Shown here one piece after another: positions 51,141 through 60,594 of a stretch of 64,000 nt of DNA; the first letter of the stretch is position 1, and each line of letters starts with the position of its first letter. The DNA is taken from the NCBI RefSeq assembly GCF_002266425.1, contig NZ_NPMN01000008.1, positions 62,001-126,000 of the forward strand, given 5' to 3'. Made by a program: the position numbers and the translations under genes. The notes under the pieces were generated by a model, which was not told the DNA's origin, searched no databases, and saw nothing but the letters and a program-made list of their open reading frames with translations. Source of the stretch: Tissierella sp. P1 (lineage in GTDB: Bacteria > Bacillota > Clostridia > Tissierellales > Tissierellaceae).

Positions 51141-51273
51141 TAATTAATGATTAATAGAGAAAGCTGCTTGTACAATTGTAAGTTAATAATTTAAAAATAA
51201 AAGCCTTGGCTTTTATTTTTTTGGAATATATAAATTGTAATTTCATAGAATTGATATAAGGGAGGGACAGGTT

Positions 51274-52259
51274 GTGTTAAAAAATTCTAGGATATATGAC
51301 TATGTGGTTAAAAATCTATGTGAGGAATTAAATACAATATTAACTCGAATTCCTTCTAATTATAAGGAAAAAGCAGAGGAAATAAGGCTCCGAAATGGGG
51401 GGCCATTAACAATTTCATATGGAGCCAGGGATTATTTCATATCTGCAAATGGCAATATTAGCTGTGATCCATCTAGAGCAGTAATTATTAGAGAAGAGCA
51501 TATTAAGAATACATTTCAGCTAATTAGTAATTATTCTGTATATGCTTATGAAGAGGAAATTAAGAATGGATATATAACTATAAAAGGCGGTCATAGAGTA
51601 GGAATCGGTGGCAAGGTTATATATGGCTCTAATGGAGTTGAAACTATAAAGAATATTTCTTCATTAAATATAAGAATAGGGAGAGAAGTTCTGGGGGTTT
51701 CTGATAATATGATTTCCTACTTAGTTAAAAAACCCAGAATATTTTACAATACCCTAATTATATCGCCGCCTCAATGCGGAAAAACAACATTGCTACGAGA
51801 TATAGTTAGAAACTTAAGCAATGGATTTGGAGCGTTAGACTCTCAGGGATTTAAGATCAGTGTAGTTGATGAAAGATCAGAAATAGCTGGAATGTATAAG
51901 GGAATGGCCCAGAATGATATAGGAATCAGGACAGATATTTTAGACGGATGCTTAAAGTCTGATGGTATTATGATGGCGATTAGATCTTTATCACCAGATA
52001 TAATAGCTGTAGATGAAATAGGTAATAAAAGGGATGTAGAGGCAATTAATGAAGCACTGAGGCAGGTATAAAGTTTATAGCTACAATTCATGGAAGTAGC
52101 TTAGAAGAGGTAATGAATAAATCTAGTATGAAGGAGTTATTTGAAGAAAATATATTTGAAAGATTTCTTATACTTGACAGATCAAAAGGAGTCGGAACAA
52201 TAAAGGAAATAATAGATGGTTTTAGTTTTAAACCTATTTACAGTGGAAAGAGTGATTAA
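51274..52259 (+). pseudogene. spoIIIAA: Stage III sporulation protein AA, one-base frameshift
   Basis: GTG 51274 with SD GGGAGGG. The first frame (to 52071) contains RIPSNYKEKAEEIRLRNGGP, the Walker A SPPQCGKTTLLRD (about residues 167-179) and Walker B IIAVDEIGNKRDVEAINEAL. After A-L-R the frame loses one base: reading G-C-A-G-G-T restores IKFIATIHGSSLEEVMNKSS and continues to the stop 52259 (about 328 residues in total). A missing G in a GGG run fits. SpoIIIAA is the mother-cell ATPase of the feeding channel. With the rest of the operon intact, a sequencing error is as likely as true loss. Confidence 0.85.
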
Positions 52260-52260
52260 A

Positions 52261-52785
52261 ATGATTTTATTAAAGTTAATGTCTTCACTATTGATTTTCC
52301 TAACTTCTAGTACTATAGGATATCTTTATGGAAAGACTTTTTCATCAAGATTAGAAAATCTAATATATTTTGAGCAGTGCATTAAGATGTTGGAAACAGA
52401 AATAGTATATGGAGCGACACCACTGCCAGAGGCCTTATCCAATGTATCTAAAAAAGGAAAAAGTAAGGTTTCTTATATATTTGAAGAGATAAAAAGTGAT
52501 TTACTACTGAATAAGAGGGAGGGTGTATATTACAGTTTTTTATCAGTTGAGGACAAATTGTATGAAGATTTTCATTTAATAAAAGAAGATGTAGAAATAT
52601 TCTTAGCTTTAGGTAGAGTTTTGGGAACGTCCGATAGAACTGATCAGCAGAAAAATTTTATACTGATTTTAAATCAGATAGCTGCTCAAATTTTAGAGGC
52701 AAGAATTGAAAGAAATAAGAATGAGAAATTATATAGAAGTCTAGGAGTCATAACTGGAGCAGGAATAATAATTTTACTGATATAG
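52261..52785 (+). CDS. spoIIIAB: Stage III sporulation protein AB
   Basis: ATG 52261 follows the spoIIIAA stop by one base; 174 residues (the open frame upstream to 52216 lies inside spoIIIAA). Two membrane helices, one at each end (about residues 3-20 and 158-174), enclose a helical soluble domain with LIYFEQCIKMLETEIVYGAT and VLGTSDRTDQQKNFILILNQ. The fold resembles GspF/PilC-type platform domains; it works with SpoIIIAA in the channel. SD GGAAAG. Confidence 0.93.
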   Translation: MILLKLMSSLLIFLTSSTIGYLYGKTFSSRLENLIYFEQCIKMLETEIVYGATPLPEALSNVSKKGKSKVSYIFEEIKSDLLLNKREGVYYSFLSVEDKLYEDFHLIKEDVEIFLALGRVLGTSDRTDQQKNFILILNQIAAQILEARIERNKNEKLYRSLGVITGAGIIILLI

Positions 52786-52798
52786 GGAGGAAAAGGGT

Positions 52799-52993
52799 AT
52801 GGAAATAGATCTAATTTTCAAGATTGCGGGACTTGGAGTAGTTATAGCTGTCTTAAATATGATATTGGATAAGTCAGGAAAGGAAGAATATGCTTTTTTC
52901 ACTACTTTATTGGGGGTAGTCATTGTCTTAGGTATTGTAATAAATCTAATTAGCAAGCTCTTTGATAATGTAAAAGTATTATTCAGATTGTAA
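52799..52993 (+). CDS. spoIIIAC: Stage III sporulation protein AC
   Basis: 64 residues with two transmembrane helices (about 6-24 and 33-53). Motifs FKIAGLGVVIAVLNMILDKS and GKEEYAFFTTLLGVVIVL match the family. Start ATG with SD AGGGAGG. Small integral-membrane part of the SpoIIIA basal complex in the mother-cell-facing outer forespore membrane. Confidence 0.93.
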   Translation: MEIDLIFKIAGLGVVIAVLNMILDKSGKEEYAFFTTLLGVVIVLGIVINLISKLFDNVKVLFRL

Positions 52994-53016
52994 TACTATT
53001 ATAAGGAGAATATGAG

Positions 53017-53403
53017 ATGGAAATCATTAAAATAGTAGGTATTGGAATCGTGGCTACAGTATTTATCATTATTTTAAAAAGTACAAGACCAGAATTTGCT
53101 TTATATATAAGCATATTAACTGGTGTAGTTATTTTCACCATGATTTTAGGAGAATTATCCTATGTAATACAGACTTTGAATACTTTAGCTAGAAGAGTAA
53201 ATATAGAATTTGCATATTTTTCTACAATTCTCAAGATAATTGGAATGGCTTATATAGTTGAATTTGGAGCACAGATATCACGAGATGCTGGAGAAGATAG
53301 TATTGCTATGAAAATTGAACTAGGTGGAAAAGTTATAATTATGGTTCTTGCAATTCCTATCCTTTTAGCTCTTATGGAGTTAATTATAAAAATACTTCCG
53401 TGA
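53017..53403 (+). CDS. spoIIIAD: Stage III sporulation protein AD
   Basis: 128 residues with four transmembrane helices. The start EIIKIVGIGIVATVFIIILK parallels SpoIIIAC, and IKIIGMAYIVEFGAQISRDA (about 75-94) is the family signature. SD AAGGAG. The 3' end overlaps the longest spoIIIAE frame by 4 bases. Confidence 0.93.
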   Translation: MEIIKIVGIGIVATVFIIILKSTRPEFALYISILTGVVIFTMILGELSYVIQTLNTLARRVNIEFAYFSTILKIIGMAYIVEFGAQISRDAGEDSIAMKIELGGKVIIMVLAIPILLALMELIIKILP

Positions 53404-53414
53404 AGGTGAAACAT

Positions 53415-54575
53415 ATGAAAAAAAATTACATTGTTATTTTTATTATATATTTACTAATATTTGGAAGTACAGTTTATGCTAATGATGGTAGTTCATTTAT
53501 TATGGATGAACAAATAGATATTTTAAATATCGGTGATTTAGAAAAAATTGTAGAAGATACAATGAGAGAAAATGAACTTTTACCAAAGTTTAATACCAAA
53601 GATTTTTTGCTAGGTTTAATAAAAGGTGATGTGAAATTTACTTTTAAAGATATCGTTAAAAATATTGGGTTATTATTTTTTAAGGAACTGAGAACATCAT
53701 TAATTTTACTAGCTAAAATTCTTATTATTACACTAATTTCTTCAATATTGACTAATCTTCAATCAACTTTTGAGAATGCTTCTGTTGCAGAATTAGCAAA
53801 TTACATTTCATATGTTTTAATTGCAATCTTGGTAATCAGTAGTTTTACTCAAGTAATGGAACTTGCAAAGGAGACAACAGACAGAATGGTTGGGTTTATG
53901 CAAGCAATTCTTCCAATTTTACTTACTCTACTCACTGCAGCATCAGGACCTAATACTAAAATGCTGTTTCATCCAATGATACTTATGACGGTAAATCTTA
54001 TTGGAATTTTAATAAAAACTATAATTCTACCTTTGATTTACTTCTCATTTATTATAAGTATTATAAGCAATATATCAAATAGAGTAGAGTTTAGTAAGCT
54101 ATCTGAATTAGGTAGACAAGTAATAACCTTTATAATCTCTGGTGCTCTTACTTTATTTATAGGTATAATTACTATTTATGGTCTAGGAACAAAAATAGAT
54201 GGATTGACTATAAGAACAGCAAAATTTGCTGTAGATAAACTAATACCTATTGTAGGAGGCTTTTTATCTGATGCTGTTGAAGCTGTAGTAGGTTGTTCTG
54301 CAATATTAAAAAATGGCCTTGGATTTATTGGACTTCTGATCTTATTATTTATATGTATTTTACCTGTTATTAAGATTTTAGTATTGCTGTTTACTTATAA
54401 ACTAATAACAGTAGTTATACAACCAGTAGGGTCTAGTAATTTAGTTGAATTTTTTAATCAAGTTGGAAAATCTTTGCTACTTATTCTAGTTAGTCTTATT
54501 TCTACTGGAACAATGTTTTTTATTACTATAACTATTATTGTTGAGGCAGGAAATAATTTACTAATGTTAAGGTAG
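53415..54575 (+). CDS. spoIIIAE: Stage III sporulation protein AE
   Basis: 386 residues from ATG 53415 (SD AAGGTG; GTG 53400 is less likely). A signal peptide (YIVIFIIYLLIFGSTVYA) precedes a soluble segment (about residues 20-85) and about eight transmembrane helices. Motifs ILITLISSILTNLQSTFENA and VGSSNLVEFFNQVGKSLLLI are typical. It is the largest membrane component of the mother-cell part of the channel. Confidence 0.93.
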   Translation: MKKNYIVIFIIYLLIFGSTVYANDGSSFIMDEQIDILNIGDLEKIVEDTMRENELLPKFNTKDFLLGLIKGDVKFTFKDIVKNIGLLFFKELRTSLILLAKILIITLISSILTNLQSTFENASVAELANYISYVLIAILVISSFTQVMELAKETTDRMVGFMQAILPILLTLLTAASGPNTKMLFHPMILMTVNLIGILIKTIILPLIYFSFIISIISNISNRVEFSKLSELGRQVITFIISGALTLFIGIITIYGLGTKIDGLTIRTAKFAVDKLIPIVGGFLSDAVEAVVGCSAILKNGLGFIGLLILLFICILPVIKILVLLFTYKLITVVIQPVGSSNLVEFFNQVGKSLLLILVSLISTGTMFFITITIIVEAGNNLLMLR

Positions 54576-54583
54576 GTGAATAT

Positions 54584-55210
54584 ATGTATGCAATATCTTT
54601 TATAAGTACATGGTTAAAGGATATAGTAGTTTTATTTATACTTATTTCAATTGCAGAGCTTATAATGCCTAAGGGGAATATGAAAAAATATATTAATATG
54701 GTAATAGGATTGTTAATCATATTTACAATTATCAGTCCATTTGCAAAACTTTTAAAATTAAATTTTAACTTTGAACAATCAGTGTTTAACTACTCTAAGC
54801 CAAATATTTTTGACAATGAGCAAAACAATGAACTTTACACCCAGCAGGAGAAGCAAATAGAAAAAATATACAAAGAAAAAATATCAAAGGAGATAACAGG
54901 ATTGATTGAAGAAAAAACTGATTACAGAGTAGTAGATATCGTAGTTGGAATAATAGATAAGGAAGAAAATTATGGGGAAATAGACTATTTAAATATTCTT
55001 GTAGGGGAAAAGGAAGAGATTACAGATAAAAGTAAAATTCATGTTGGAAAAGTAAAAACGATTGAAATACAAAACAATATAAAGGATATAAAATCATTAG
55101 ATGAAGATTATAAAGATTTAACAGACTTGAAAGATTTAATATCTAACAACTATTTAGTGGATAAGGATAGGATAAATATAGAAATAGATAAAAAGGGGAA
55201 AGGTGAATAA
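54584..55210 (+). CDS. spoIIIAF: Stage III sporulation protein AF
   Basis: 208 residues: two N-terminal transmembrane helices (about 10-30 and 34-54, with IAELIMPKGNMKKYINMVIG) and a soluble EscJ/PrgK-like ring-building domain from about residue 110 (ITGLIEEKTDYRVVDIVVGI). ATG 54584 follows spoIIIAE by 8 bases; SD AGGTG. Confidence 0.9.
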   Translation: MYAISFISTWLKDIVVLFILISIAELIMPKGNMKKYINMVIGLLIIFTIISPFAKLLKLNFNFEQSVFNYSKPNIFDNEQNNELYTQQEKQIEKIYKEKISKEITGLIEEKTDYRVVDIVVGIIDKEENYGEIDYLNILVGEKEEITDKSKIHVGKVKTIEIQNNIKDIKSLDEDYKDLTDLKDLISNNYLVDKDRINIEIDKKGKGE

Positions 55211-55211
55211 A

Positions 55212-55796
55212 ATGAACGAAATATTAGATAAAATAAAAAAATATCTAGAAAAAATGAATAATAAAAAGTTTATTAATAATTTATTCATAATACTGCTTAT
55301 ATCCATCATATTTTTAATTGTAGCTAATGTTTTTCTAGGATCTAAAACTGAAGAAATTGATAACAGTAATGATCAATATCTGAAGGAGACTGATTATAAC
55401 TTAGAATCAGATTATAGTGGCTATCTAGAAAGAAAATTAGTTACTATTCTTAGCAAGCTAAATGGTGTAGGGAAAGTAAGTGTCATGGTAACTTTAGAAA
55501 ATAGCATAGAGAAAATAACTGCTGCTAACACCACAAAGACTACAGAAAATACTGTAGAAAATGATTCAGAGGGAGGGACTAGGGAGGTACATAGGGAAGA
55601 TATAACTACTCAAGTAGTAACTAGGGGGAATGATGGTTCACTGTTAGTAGTTAAAGAAATTAAACCCACTGTACAGGGCGTTATTGTAGTTGCAGAGGGT
55701 GCAAATGACCCTGAAATAAAAGAAATGCTTTATGATGCTGTGAAAACTGTATTAGGAATAAAGGGGAATAAGGTTCAAGTATATTCAAGTAAATAA
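55212..55796 (+). CDS. spoIIIAG: Stage III sporulation protein AG
   Basis: 194 residues from ATG 55212 with SD AAAGGTG (GTG 55203 overlaps the preceding stop). One transmembrane helix (about 20-40) and the ring-building motif: ERKLVTILSKLNGVGKVSVM, the inserted loop THREDITTQVVTR-like region and IKPTVQGVIVVAEGANDPEI (about 155-174). It forms the large SpoIIIAG ring of the channel. Confidence 0.92.
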   Translation: MNEILDKIKKYLEKMNNKKFINNLFIILLISIIFLIVANVFLGSKTEEIDNSNDQYLKETDYNLESDYSGYLERKLVTILSKLNGVGKVSVMVTLENSIEKITAANTTKTTENTVENDSEGGTREVHREDITTQVVTRGNDGSLLVVKEIKPTVQGVIVVAEGANDPEIKEMLYDAVKTVLGIKGNKVQVYSSK

Positions 55797-55810
55797 GGGG
55801 GAGAATAATT

Positions 55811-56449
55811 ATGTTTAAAATTAAAAGACCTGCAATTATTGGGTTATTAGTTGTATTGTTAGTATTTACAGGATATTTAAATCATCAATTAACACAACAA
55901 GCTCAACGTAAATCTTCAAAAGATTATCAAAATCATGAATTAATGGAATTAGCTAAGAATGAAAAATACCAAGAAGATATAGAAACAGGTATGACTGAGT
56001 TAAATATTGACCCTGCTGAAGAAGTAGATATAATAGATTCAACAAAGACTGAGGGAAATGATGCACTTGAAGCAATGTATACAGAAGCTAGTAAAAACAT
56101 TAAAAATTATTTTGTTGAGTATAGACTATCTAGGGATAAGCTGAGGGCTTCTTTAGTTGATAGATTAGATATAATCGTTAATAATAAAAACACATCTGAA
56201 GATGTAAGAAAAGAGGCTCAAATGGAAATAATGAAACTTGGAAACAACTCAGAAAAAGAACTTCAAATTGAAGGGCTGATAAAGGGTAAAGGTTTTGATG
56301 ATGCAATTGTGTTTTTAACGGATAAGGATATAAAAATAGTTGTATCAAGTGCAGAACTAACAGAGCAAGATATGATAAAAATCCTGGATATAGTAAAATC
56401 AGAGACGGATTATGATAATAATAATATTAAAATAATGAAAAAGCAATAG
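55811..56449 (+). CDS. spoIIIAH: Stage III sporulation protein AH
   Basis: 212 residues: one N-terminal transmembrane helix (about 7-25), an acidic linker and the YscJ/FliF-like domain with YFVEYRLSRDKLRASLVDRL (about 98-117) and the C-terminal TEQDMIKILDIVKSETDYDN. It pairs with forespore SpoIIQ (or the SpoIIQ analogue) across the septum. Last gene of the operon. SD GGGGGAG. Confidence 0.93.
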   Translation: MFKIKRPAIIGLLVVLLVFTGYLNHQLTQQAQRKSSKDYQNHELMELAKNEKYQEDIETGMTELNIDPAEEVDIIDSTKTEGNDALEAMYTEASKNIKNYFVEYRLSRDKLRASLVDRLDIIVNNKNTSEDVRKEAQMEIMKLGNNSEKELQIEGLIKGKGFDDAIVFLTDKDIKIVVSSAELTEQDMIKILDIVKSETDYDNNNIKIMKKQ

Positions 56450-56455
56450 AAATGT

Positions 56456-56484
56456 TTGTAAATGATATTATCCTCTGATATAAT
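56456..56484 (+). promoter_or_regulatory. Sigma-A promoter of the Asp23 cluster
   Basis: TTGTAA (56456-56461), a 17-base spacer and TATAAT (56479-56484) lie 39 bases before the TTG start of the Asp23 gene. Confidence 0.75.
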
Positions 56485-56522
56485 AGCCTTAAGAACTTAT
56501 AGTTGTATGGAGGTGTTTAATT

Positions 56523-56918
56523 TTGGCTGATAATTATAATGATGAGAATATTGAACATGGTACAGTAAGAATCTCAGATGATGTTATTGCAATCATTGCT
56601 GGGGTTGCTGCTACTGAAGTTGATGGTGTAGCAGGTATGAGTGGTGGCATTACTGGCGGAATTACTGAAATGTTAGGTATGAAGAACTTATCTAAAGGTG
56701 TTAAGGTAGAAGCTGGTGAAAAAGAAGCTGTCATAGATTTATATATTATTGTGGAATATGGTTCAAAAATCTCTGAACTTGGTAAGAATGTACAGGAAAA
56801 TGTTAAAAATACAGTGGAAACTATGACAGGTCTAAATGTTGTAGAAGTAAACGTAAATATTCAAGGTGTAAATATTCCAAAGGAAAGAAAAATAGAAGTA
56901 GAGCCAAGAGTAAAATAG
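56523..56918 (+). CDS. Asp23/Gls24 family envelope stress protein (YqhY-like)
   Basis: 131 residues from TTG 56523 with SD TGGAGGT. The family core is HGTVRISDDVIAIIAGVAAT, VDGVAGMSGGITGGITEMLG and DLYIIVEYGSKISELGKNVQ. Asp23-type proteins coat the inner face of the membrane through AmaP; YqhY variants are linked to acetyl-CoA carboxylase control in Bacillus. It begins a three-gene cluster (Asp23, AmaP, DUF2273), and a hairpin (ACCCTCTG/CAGAGGGT) follows at 56926-56948. Confidence 0.9.
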   Translation: MADNYNDENIEHGTVRISDDVIAIIAGVAATEVDGVAGMSGGITGGITEMLGMKNLSKGVKVEAGEKEAVIDLYIIVEYGSKISELGKNVQENVKNTVETMTGLNVVEVNVNIQGVNIPKERKIEVEPRVK

Positions 56919-56977
56919 TATATTTACCCTCTGTAGACCAGAGGGTAATTTTAAATACTGGGAGAGGGGATATACTG

Positions 56978-57526
56978 ATGAAGATCTTAGATAGGTTAAT
57001 TATTGCTTTATTTGCTTTATGTATATTAGTATTGTCTTTTTGTATTATTGTAATTCCTTTTAATATTTCTGGGCCTTTATCTATAAATAGTATTATTAAT
57101 ATGGTTGCTAATATGAATAGAAACTATTATTATACTTTAGCGGGGATAGTTTTACTTATTGCTAGCATAAGAATTATTTTTTCTGGTTTTTCTAGAAAAG
57201 ATAATAAAACTGAAGGTTCATATTTAGTTACAACAAATGAATATGGTGAAATTATTATTTACGCTAACACAATAATTGGACTAGTACAGAATGTAGTTGA
57301 TAAATTTTCAGGGATGAATAATATTAGAACTAGTGTAAATCTTTTAGAAGGACAAATTAAAATTGAGCTTATGGGAGATGTTTTACCAGAGATTAATATT
57401 CCAGAGGTTACTAAAGAGTTACAAGTTATGGTAAAAGAGTATATTGAAAATGCAACTGGAGCAAAGGTAGCAGAAGTGAAGGTAAAAGCAAACAATGTAG
57501 CGGCACCTACTAGGGTTGTAAGGTAA
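56978..57526 (+). CDS. amaP: Alkaline-shock membrane anchor protein AmaP
   Basis: 182 residues. Two N-terminal transmembrane helices (about 7-30 and 51-70) are followed by a cytoplasmic Asp23-like domain (GLVQNVVDKFSGMNNIRTSV, PEINIPEVTKELQVMVKEYI). It anchors Asp23 to the membrane. ATG 56978 with SD GGGAGAGG; DUF2273 gene follows in 15 bases. Confidence 0.88.
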   Translation: MKILDRLIIALFALCILVLSFCIIVIPFNISGPLSINSIINMVANMNRNYYYTLAGIVLLIASIRIIFSGFSRKDNKTEGSYLVTTNEYGEIIIYANTIIGLVQNVVDKFSGMNNIRTSVNLLEGQIKIELMGDVLPEINIPEVTKELQVMVKEYIENATGAKVAEVKVKANNVAAPTRVVR

Positions 57527-57540
57527 ATGGGGTGTTGTAT

Positions 57541-57777
57541 ATGGGTAAACAAATGTTAAATGACCTTTTAGAATTAGTTAGTAATAACAAAGGAAAATTT
57601 TTTGGTGCTTTATTAGGATTCTTATTAGGTGTTGTAATTCTTATTATTGGTTTTTTTAAAACCATGTTTATTTTTATATGTACTTGTATAGGATATACTT
57701 TAGGAAGCAAATCTTATAAAAATATTAACTTTAGAGAATTGTTGGAAAAAGTACTTCCTCCAGGTGGCAGAAGTTAA
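57541..57777 (+). CDS. DUF2273 small membrane protein
   Basis: ATG 57541 with SD GGGGTG gives 78 residues; GTG 57532 would start before the SD. Two adjacent transmembrane helices with NKGKFFGALLGFLLGVVILI and CTCIGYTLGSKSYKN. Always found with Asp23/AmaP, probably a third membrane member of that assembly. Confidence 0.87.
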   Translation: MGKQMLNDLLELVSNNKGKFFGALLGFLLGVVILIIGFFKTMFIFICTCIGYTLGSKSYKNINFRELLEKVLPPGGRS

Positions 57778-57813
57778 TATATTATTATAGTTTTAGATTT
57801 GTAGGAGGGAAAA

Positions 57814-58221
57814 ATGGGAAGAAAGCAAGCAAGAGAAGGAACAATGAAAATACTCTATCAAATGGAAATAAATGAGGATTTTTCTGATGAAGCATTAGGA
57901 CTATATTTTAATAATTTTCCTTTTGATGAATTGGAAAAGGAATATATTTTAGATGCGATGACTAAAATAAAAGAAAATTTAGAGTCAATTGATAAATATA
58001 TTGAATTATATTCAGAAGGATGGAATTTAAATAGACTAGCAAAAATTGATTTAGCAGTTTTACGTATAGCTGTATATGAAATTCTATATAGAAAAGATAT
58101 ACCAATAGAAGTGTCTATTAATGAAGCCATTGAAATTGTAAAAAAATATAGCACAGAGGAATCTTTTAAGTTTATCAATGGAGTATTGGGTGGATTCGTT
58201 AGAAATATTGATAAAAAATAA
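57814..58221 (+). CDS. nusB: Transcription antitermination protein NusB
   Basis: 135 residues. The all-helical NusB fold is seen from MGRKQAREGTMKILYQMEIN, then LDAMTKIKENLESIDKYIEL and the conserved IDLAVLRIAVYEILYRKDIP and SINEAIEIVKKYSTEESFKF and INGVLGG. It joins NusE in the rRNA antitermination complex. SD AGGAGGG. First of the nusB-xseA-xseB-ispA group. Confidence 0.96.
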   Translation: MGRKQAREGTMKILYQMEINEDFSDEALGLYFNNFPFDELEKEYILDAMTKIKENLESIDKYIELYSEGWNLNRLAKIDLAVLRIAVYEILYRKDIPIEVSINEAIEIVKKYSTEESFKFINGVLGGFVRNIDKK

Positions 58222-58239
58222 ATACTATGGAGATAAGAT

Positions 58240-59463
58240 ATGGATATACGGCCTCTAAAGGTAAGTGAAGTGAACTCTTATATCAAAAGAGTATTTCTAG
58301 GAGATATGATTTTATCTAATTTAAGTGTTGAAGGTGAGATATCAAATTTCAAACATCATTACAGCGGGCATATGTATTTTAATCTTAAAGATGAAAAGGG
58401 TAAAATCAAAGCTGTTATGTTTAAAAGTGATAATGAGAATTTAAAGTTTAATCTTGAAGATGGGATGAAAATTATAGCAACAGGTTATGTTTCTTTATAT
58501 GAAAAAGAAGGAGATTATCAACTTTATATCAGACATATTAAGGAAAGTGGATTAGGGAATTTATATAAAGCTTTTGAGGAACTAAAGAAAAAATTAGAAT
58601 CTGAAGGAATGTTTTCAGAATGTGACAAGAAGCCTATTCCATTTATGCCAAAGAAGATAGGAGTTGTTACTTCGTCTACTGGTGCTGCTATAAGAGATAT
58701 AATTACTGTAATTAAAAGAAGATTTCCACCATGTAATATACTCATATATCCATCTTTAGTACAAGGCTCACAAGCACCTATGGAAATTTGTAAGGGACTT
58801 AATTATCTAGATAGTAGAGAAGATATAGATCTTATTATAACTGGTAGAGGTGGAGGTTCTATAGAAGAGCTTTTCGCTTTTAATGATGAAGAAGTTGCTA
58901 GAACAATTTATAGATTAAGAACTCCTGTTATATCTGCTGTAGGTCATGAAACAGATTTTACTATAGCAGATTTTGTTGCTGATTTAAGAGCGCCTACGCC
59001 ATCAGCAGCGGCAGAACTTTCGGTGCCAGATATTTGCCATTTAAATAGTGAATTGGAAAGTAAATACAATAGATTAACTAAGTTAATGCTTAATCTTATA
59101 GAAGATTATAGAATAAAGATCAAACATTTAAATGCAAATCTTAAGTTCTATAATCCTATGAATCAGCTAAGAGATAAGAGACAAGAAATAGATAGTTTAT
59201 TTAGAGATTTAAATTATATAGTAGAAAAAAAACTTATGGGTAAAAAATCAGAGCTATTAGACTTGAAAAATAGTCTTGATTTATTAAATCCATTTTTAGC
59301 TTTAGATAGAGGTTATGGTATTTTAATTGATAGCCAAGGGAATATAATTAAATCTATTGATGATACTACAATAGATGAAGAAATTAATATACTACTGAAA
59401 GATGGAAAAATAAGGTCCATAATAAAGAGTATTGATAAGGGGGAGCTCGTAGTTGAAAAATAA
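58240..59463 (+). CDS. xseA: Exodeoxyribonuclease VII large subunit
   Basis: 407 residues. N-terminal OB domain (VSEVNSYIKRVFLGDMILSN, VEGEISNFKHHYSGHMYFNL), catalytic domain with KKIGVVTSSTGAAIRDI, DLIITGRGGGSIEELFAFND (about residues 196-215) and GHETDFTIADFVADLRAPTP (about 234-253), then a coiled-coil tail. With XseB it degrades single-stranded DNA. Overlaps xseB by 11 bases. Confidence 0.97.
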   Translation: MDIRPLKVSEVNSYIKRVFLGDMILSNLSVEGEISNFKHHYSGHMYFNLKDEKGKIKAVMFKSDNENLKFNLEDGMKIIATGYVSLYEKEGDYQLYIRHIKESGLGNLYKAFEELKKKLESEGMFSECDKKPIPFMPKKIGVVTSSTGAAIRDIITVIKRRFPPCNILIYPSLVQGSQAPMEICKGLNYLDSREDIDLIITGRGGGSIEELFAFNDEEVARTIYRLRTPVISAVGHETDFTIADFVADLRAPTPSAAAELSVPDICHLNSELESKYNRLTKLMLNLIEDYRIKIKHLNANLKFYNPMNQLRDKRQEIDSLFRDLNYIVEKKLMGKKSELLDLKNSLDLLNPFLALDRGYGILIDSQGNIIKSIDDTTIDEEINILLKDGKIRSIIKSIDKGELVVEK

Positions 59464-59686
59464 GGATTTAACTTATGAGGAAGCTATTTTAAAATTAGAG
59501 TCTATACTAAAAGAATTAGAGGAAGAGAATTGTACTCTTAATGACTCCTTAGATAAATTTAAGAAAGGTATGGACATATATAATTATTGCAATGAGTTAT
59601 TATCTAAGGCAGAAGGTGAGATTAAAATTTTATTAAAAGATGATAATGGGAATATGGTAGATATTGAATTCCCTACGGAGGGATAA
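59453..59686 (+). CDS. xseB: Exodeoxyribonuclease VII small subunit
   Basis: 77 residues with the family pattern LTYEEAILKLESILKELEEE, CTLNDSLDKFKKGMDIYNYC. TTG-type start overlapping the xseA end, SD GGGGGAG inside xseA. It assembles along the XseA coiled-coil. Confidence 0.95.
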   Translation: MKNKDLTYEEAILKLESILKELEEENCTLNDSLDKFKKGMDIYNYCNELLSKAEGEIKILLKDDNGNMVDIEFPTEG

Positions 59687-59688
59687 AT

Positions 59689-60548
59689 GTGGAAAATGAA
59701 CTAAAAAGTTTAATTTCAATTATTGATCAAGAACTTAAGAAAAGATTTAGAGATAGAAATGGTTATCAAAAGAGAATCTTTGAAACTATGGATTATAGCT
59801 TATTTACAGGAGGTAAAAGACTAAGACCTATAATGGCTATTAAATCCTATGAGATGTTTGGCAAAGATATTGAGGAAGTATTACCCTATGCAGTAGCTAT
59901 TGAGATGATACATACATATTCTTTAATCCATGATGATCTTCCAGCTATGGATAATGATGACTTTAGAAGGGGAAAACCAACTAATCACAAGGTATTTGGT
60001 GAAGCTATGGCAATACTTTCTGGTGATGGCTTGCTGAATTCTGCTTTTGAAACTATTGCAGATCATATGGAAGAACTTAAAACTATAGATAACTATAAAA
60101 AACATATAAGAGCATTTAAAGAGATTAGTAGATATGCAGGTGTATATGGTATGATAGGCGGACAAGTGGTTGATTTGTTTGCCAATCATGATACGATGGC
60201 AGAAGATAAACTAATGTTTATGTATAAAACAAAAACTGCCGCTTTAATTCAATCTGCTTTGGTTACAGGTGCAATTGTTGGAGAAGCTAAAGAAGAGGAA
60301 ATTGAATCCATAAGAGAATTTGGATTAAATCTTGGATTAGCTTATCAGATTAGAGATGATATTTTAGATATGAATCAGGATAAAGATATAAAAAAACTAA
60401 CATATTTAACATTTCATGACATTAATAAGGTAGAATTGCCGCTCGTGAATATAGCAACAAGGCTATTGATGCCTTAATGACATTGAAAAATAGAGATATT
60501 AATTTTTTAGTTTCTCTAACAGAAGAACTGGTTAAACGTGATAATTAG
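59689..60548 (+). pseudogene. ispA: Geranylgeranyl/farnesyl diphosphate synthase, one-base frameshift near the 3' end
   Basis: GTG 59689. The first frame has GGKRLRPIMAIKSYEMFG, the first Asp-rich motif DDLPAMDNDD (about residues 84-93) and the second (DDILDMNQDKD, about 223-233). Around 60430-60445 one base must be changed to continue IAAREYSNKAIDALMTLKNR and to finish with VSLTEELVKRDN at TAG 60548, a normal length of about 286. It condenses IPP units into farnesyl diphosphate. OLE RNA follows 46 bases later, the classic location. Only a single indel separates it from an intact gene, so error is possible. Confidence 0.85.
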
Positions 60549-60559
60549 TATAATCTCAA

Positions 60560-60588
60560 TTGAATTTTAGGAAAAATTATGCTATAAT
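60560..60588 (+). promoter_or_regulatory. Sigma-A promoter of OLE RNA
   Basis: TTGAAT (60560-60565), 17-base spacer, TATAAT (60583-60588). The start site would be near 60595, at the beginning of the conserved OLE sequence. Confidence 0.75.
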
Positions 60589-60594
60589 ATTTTT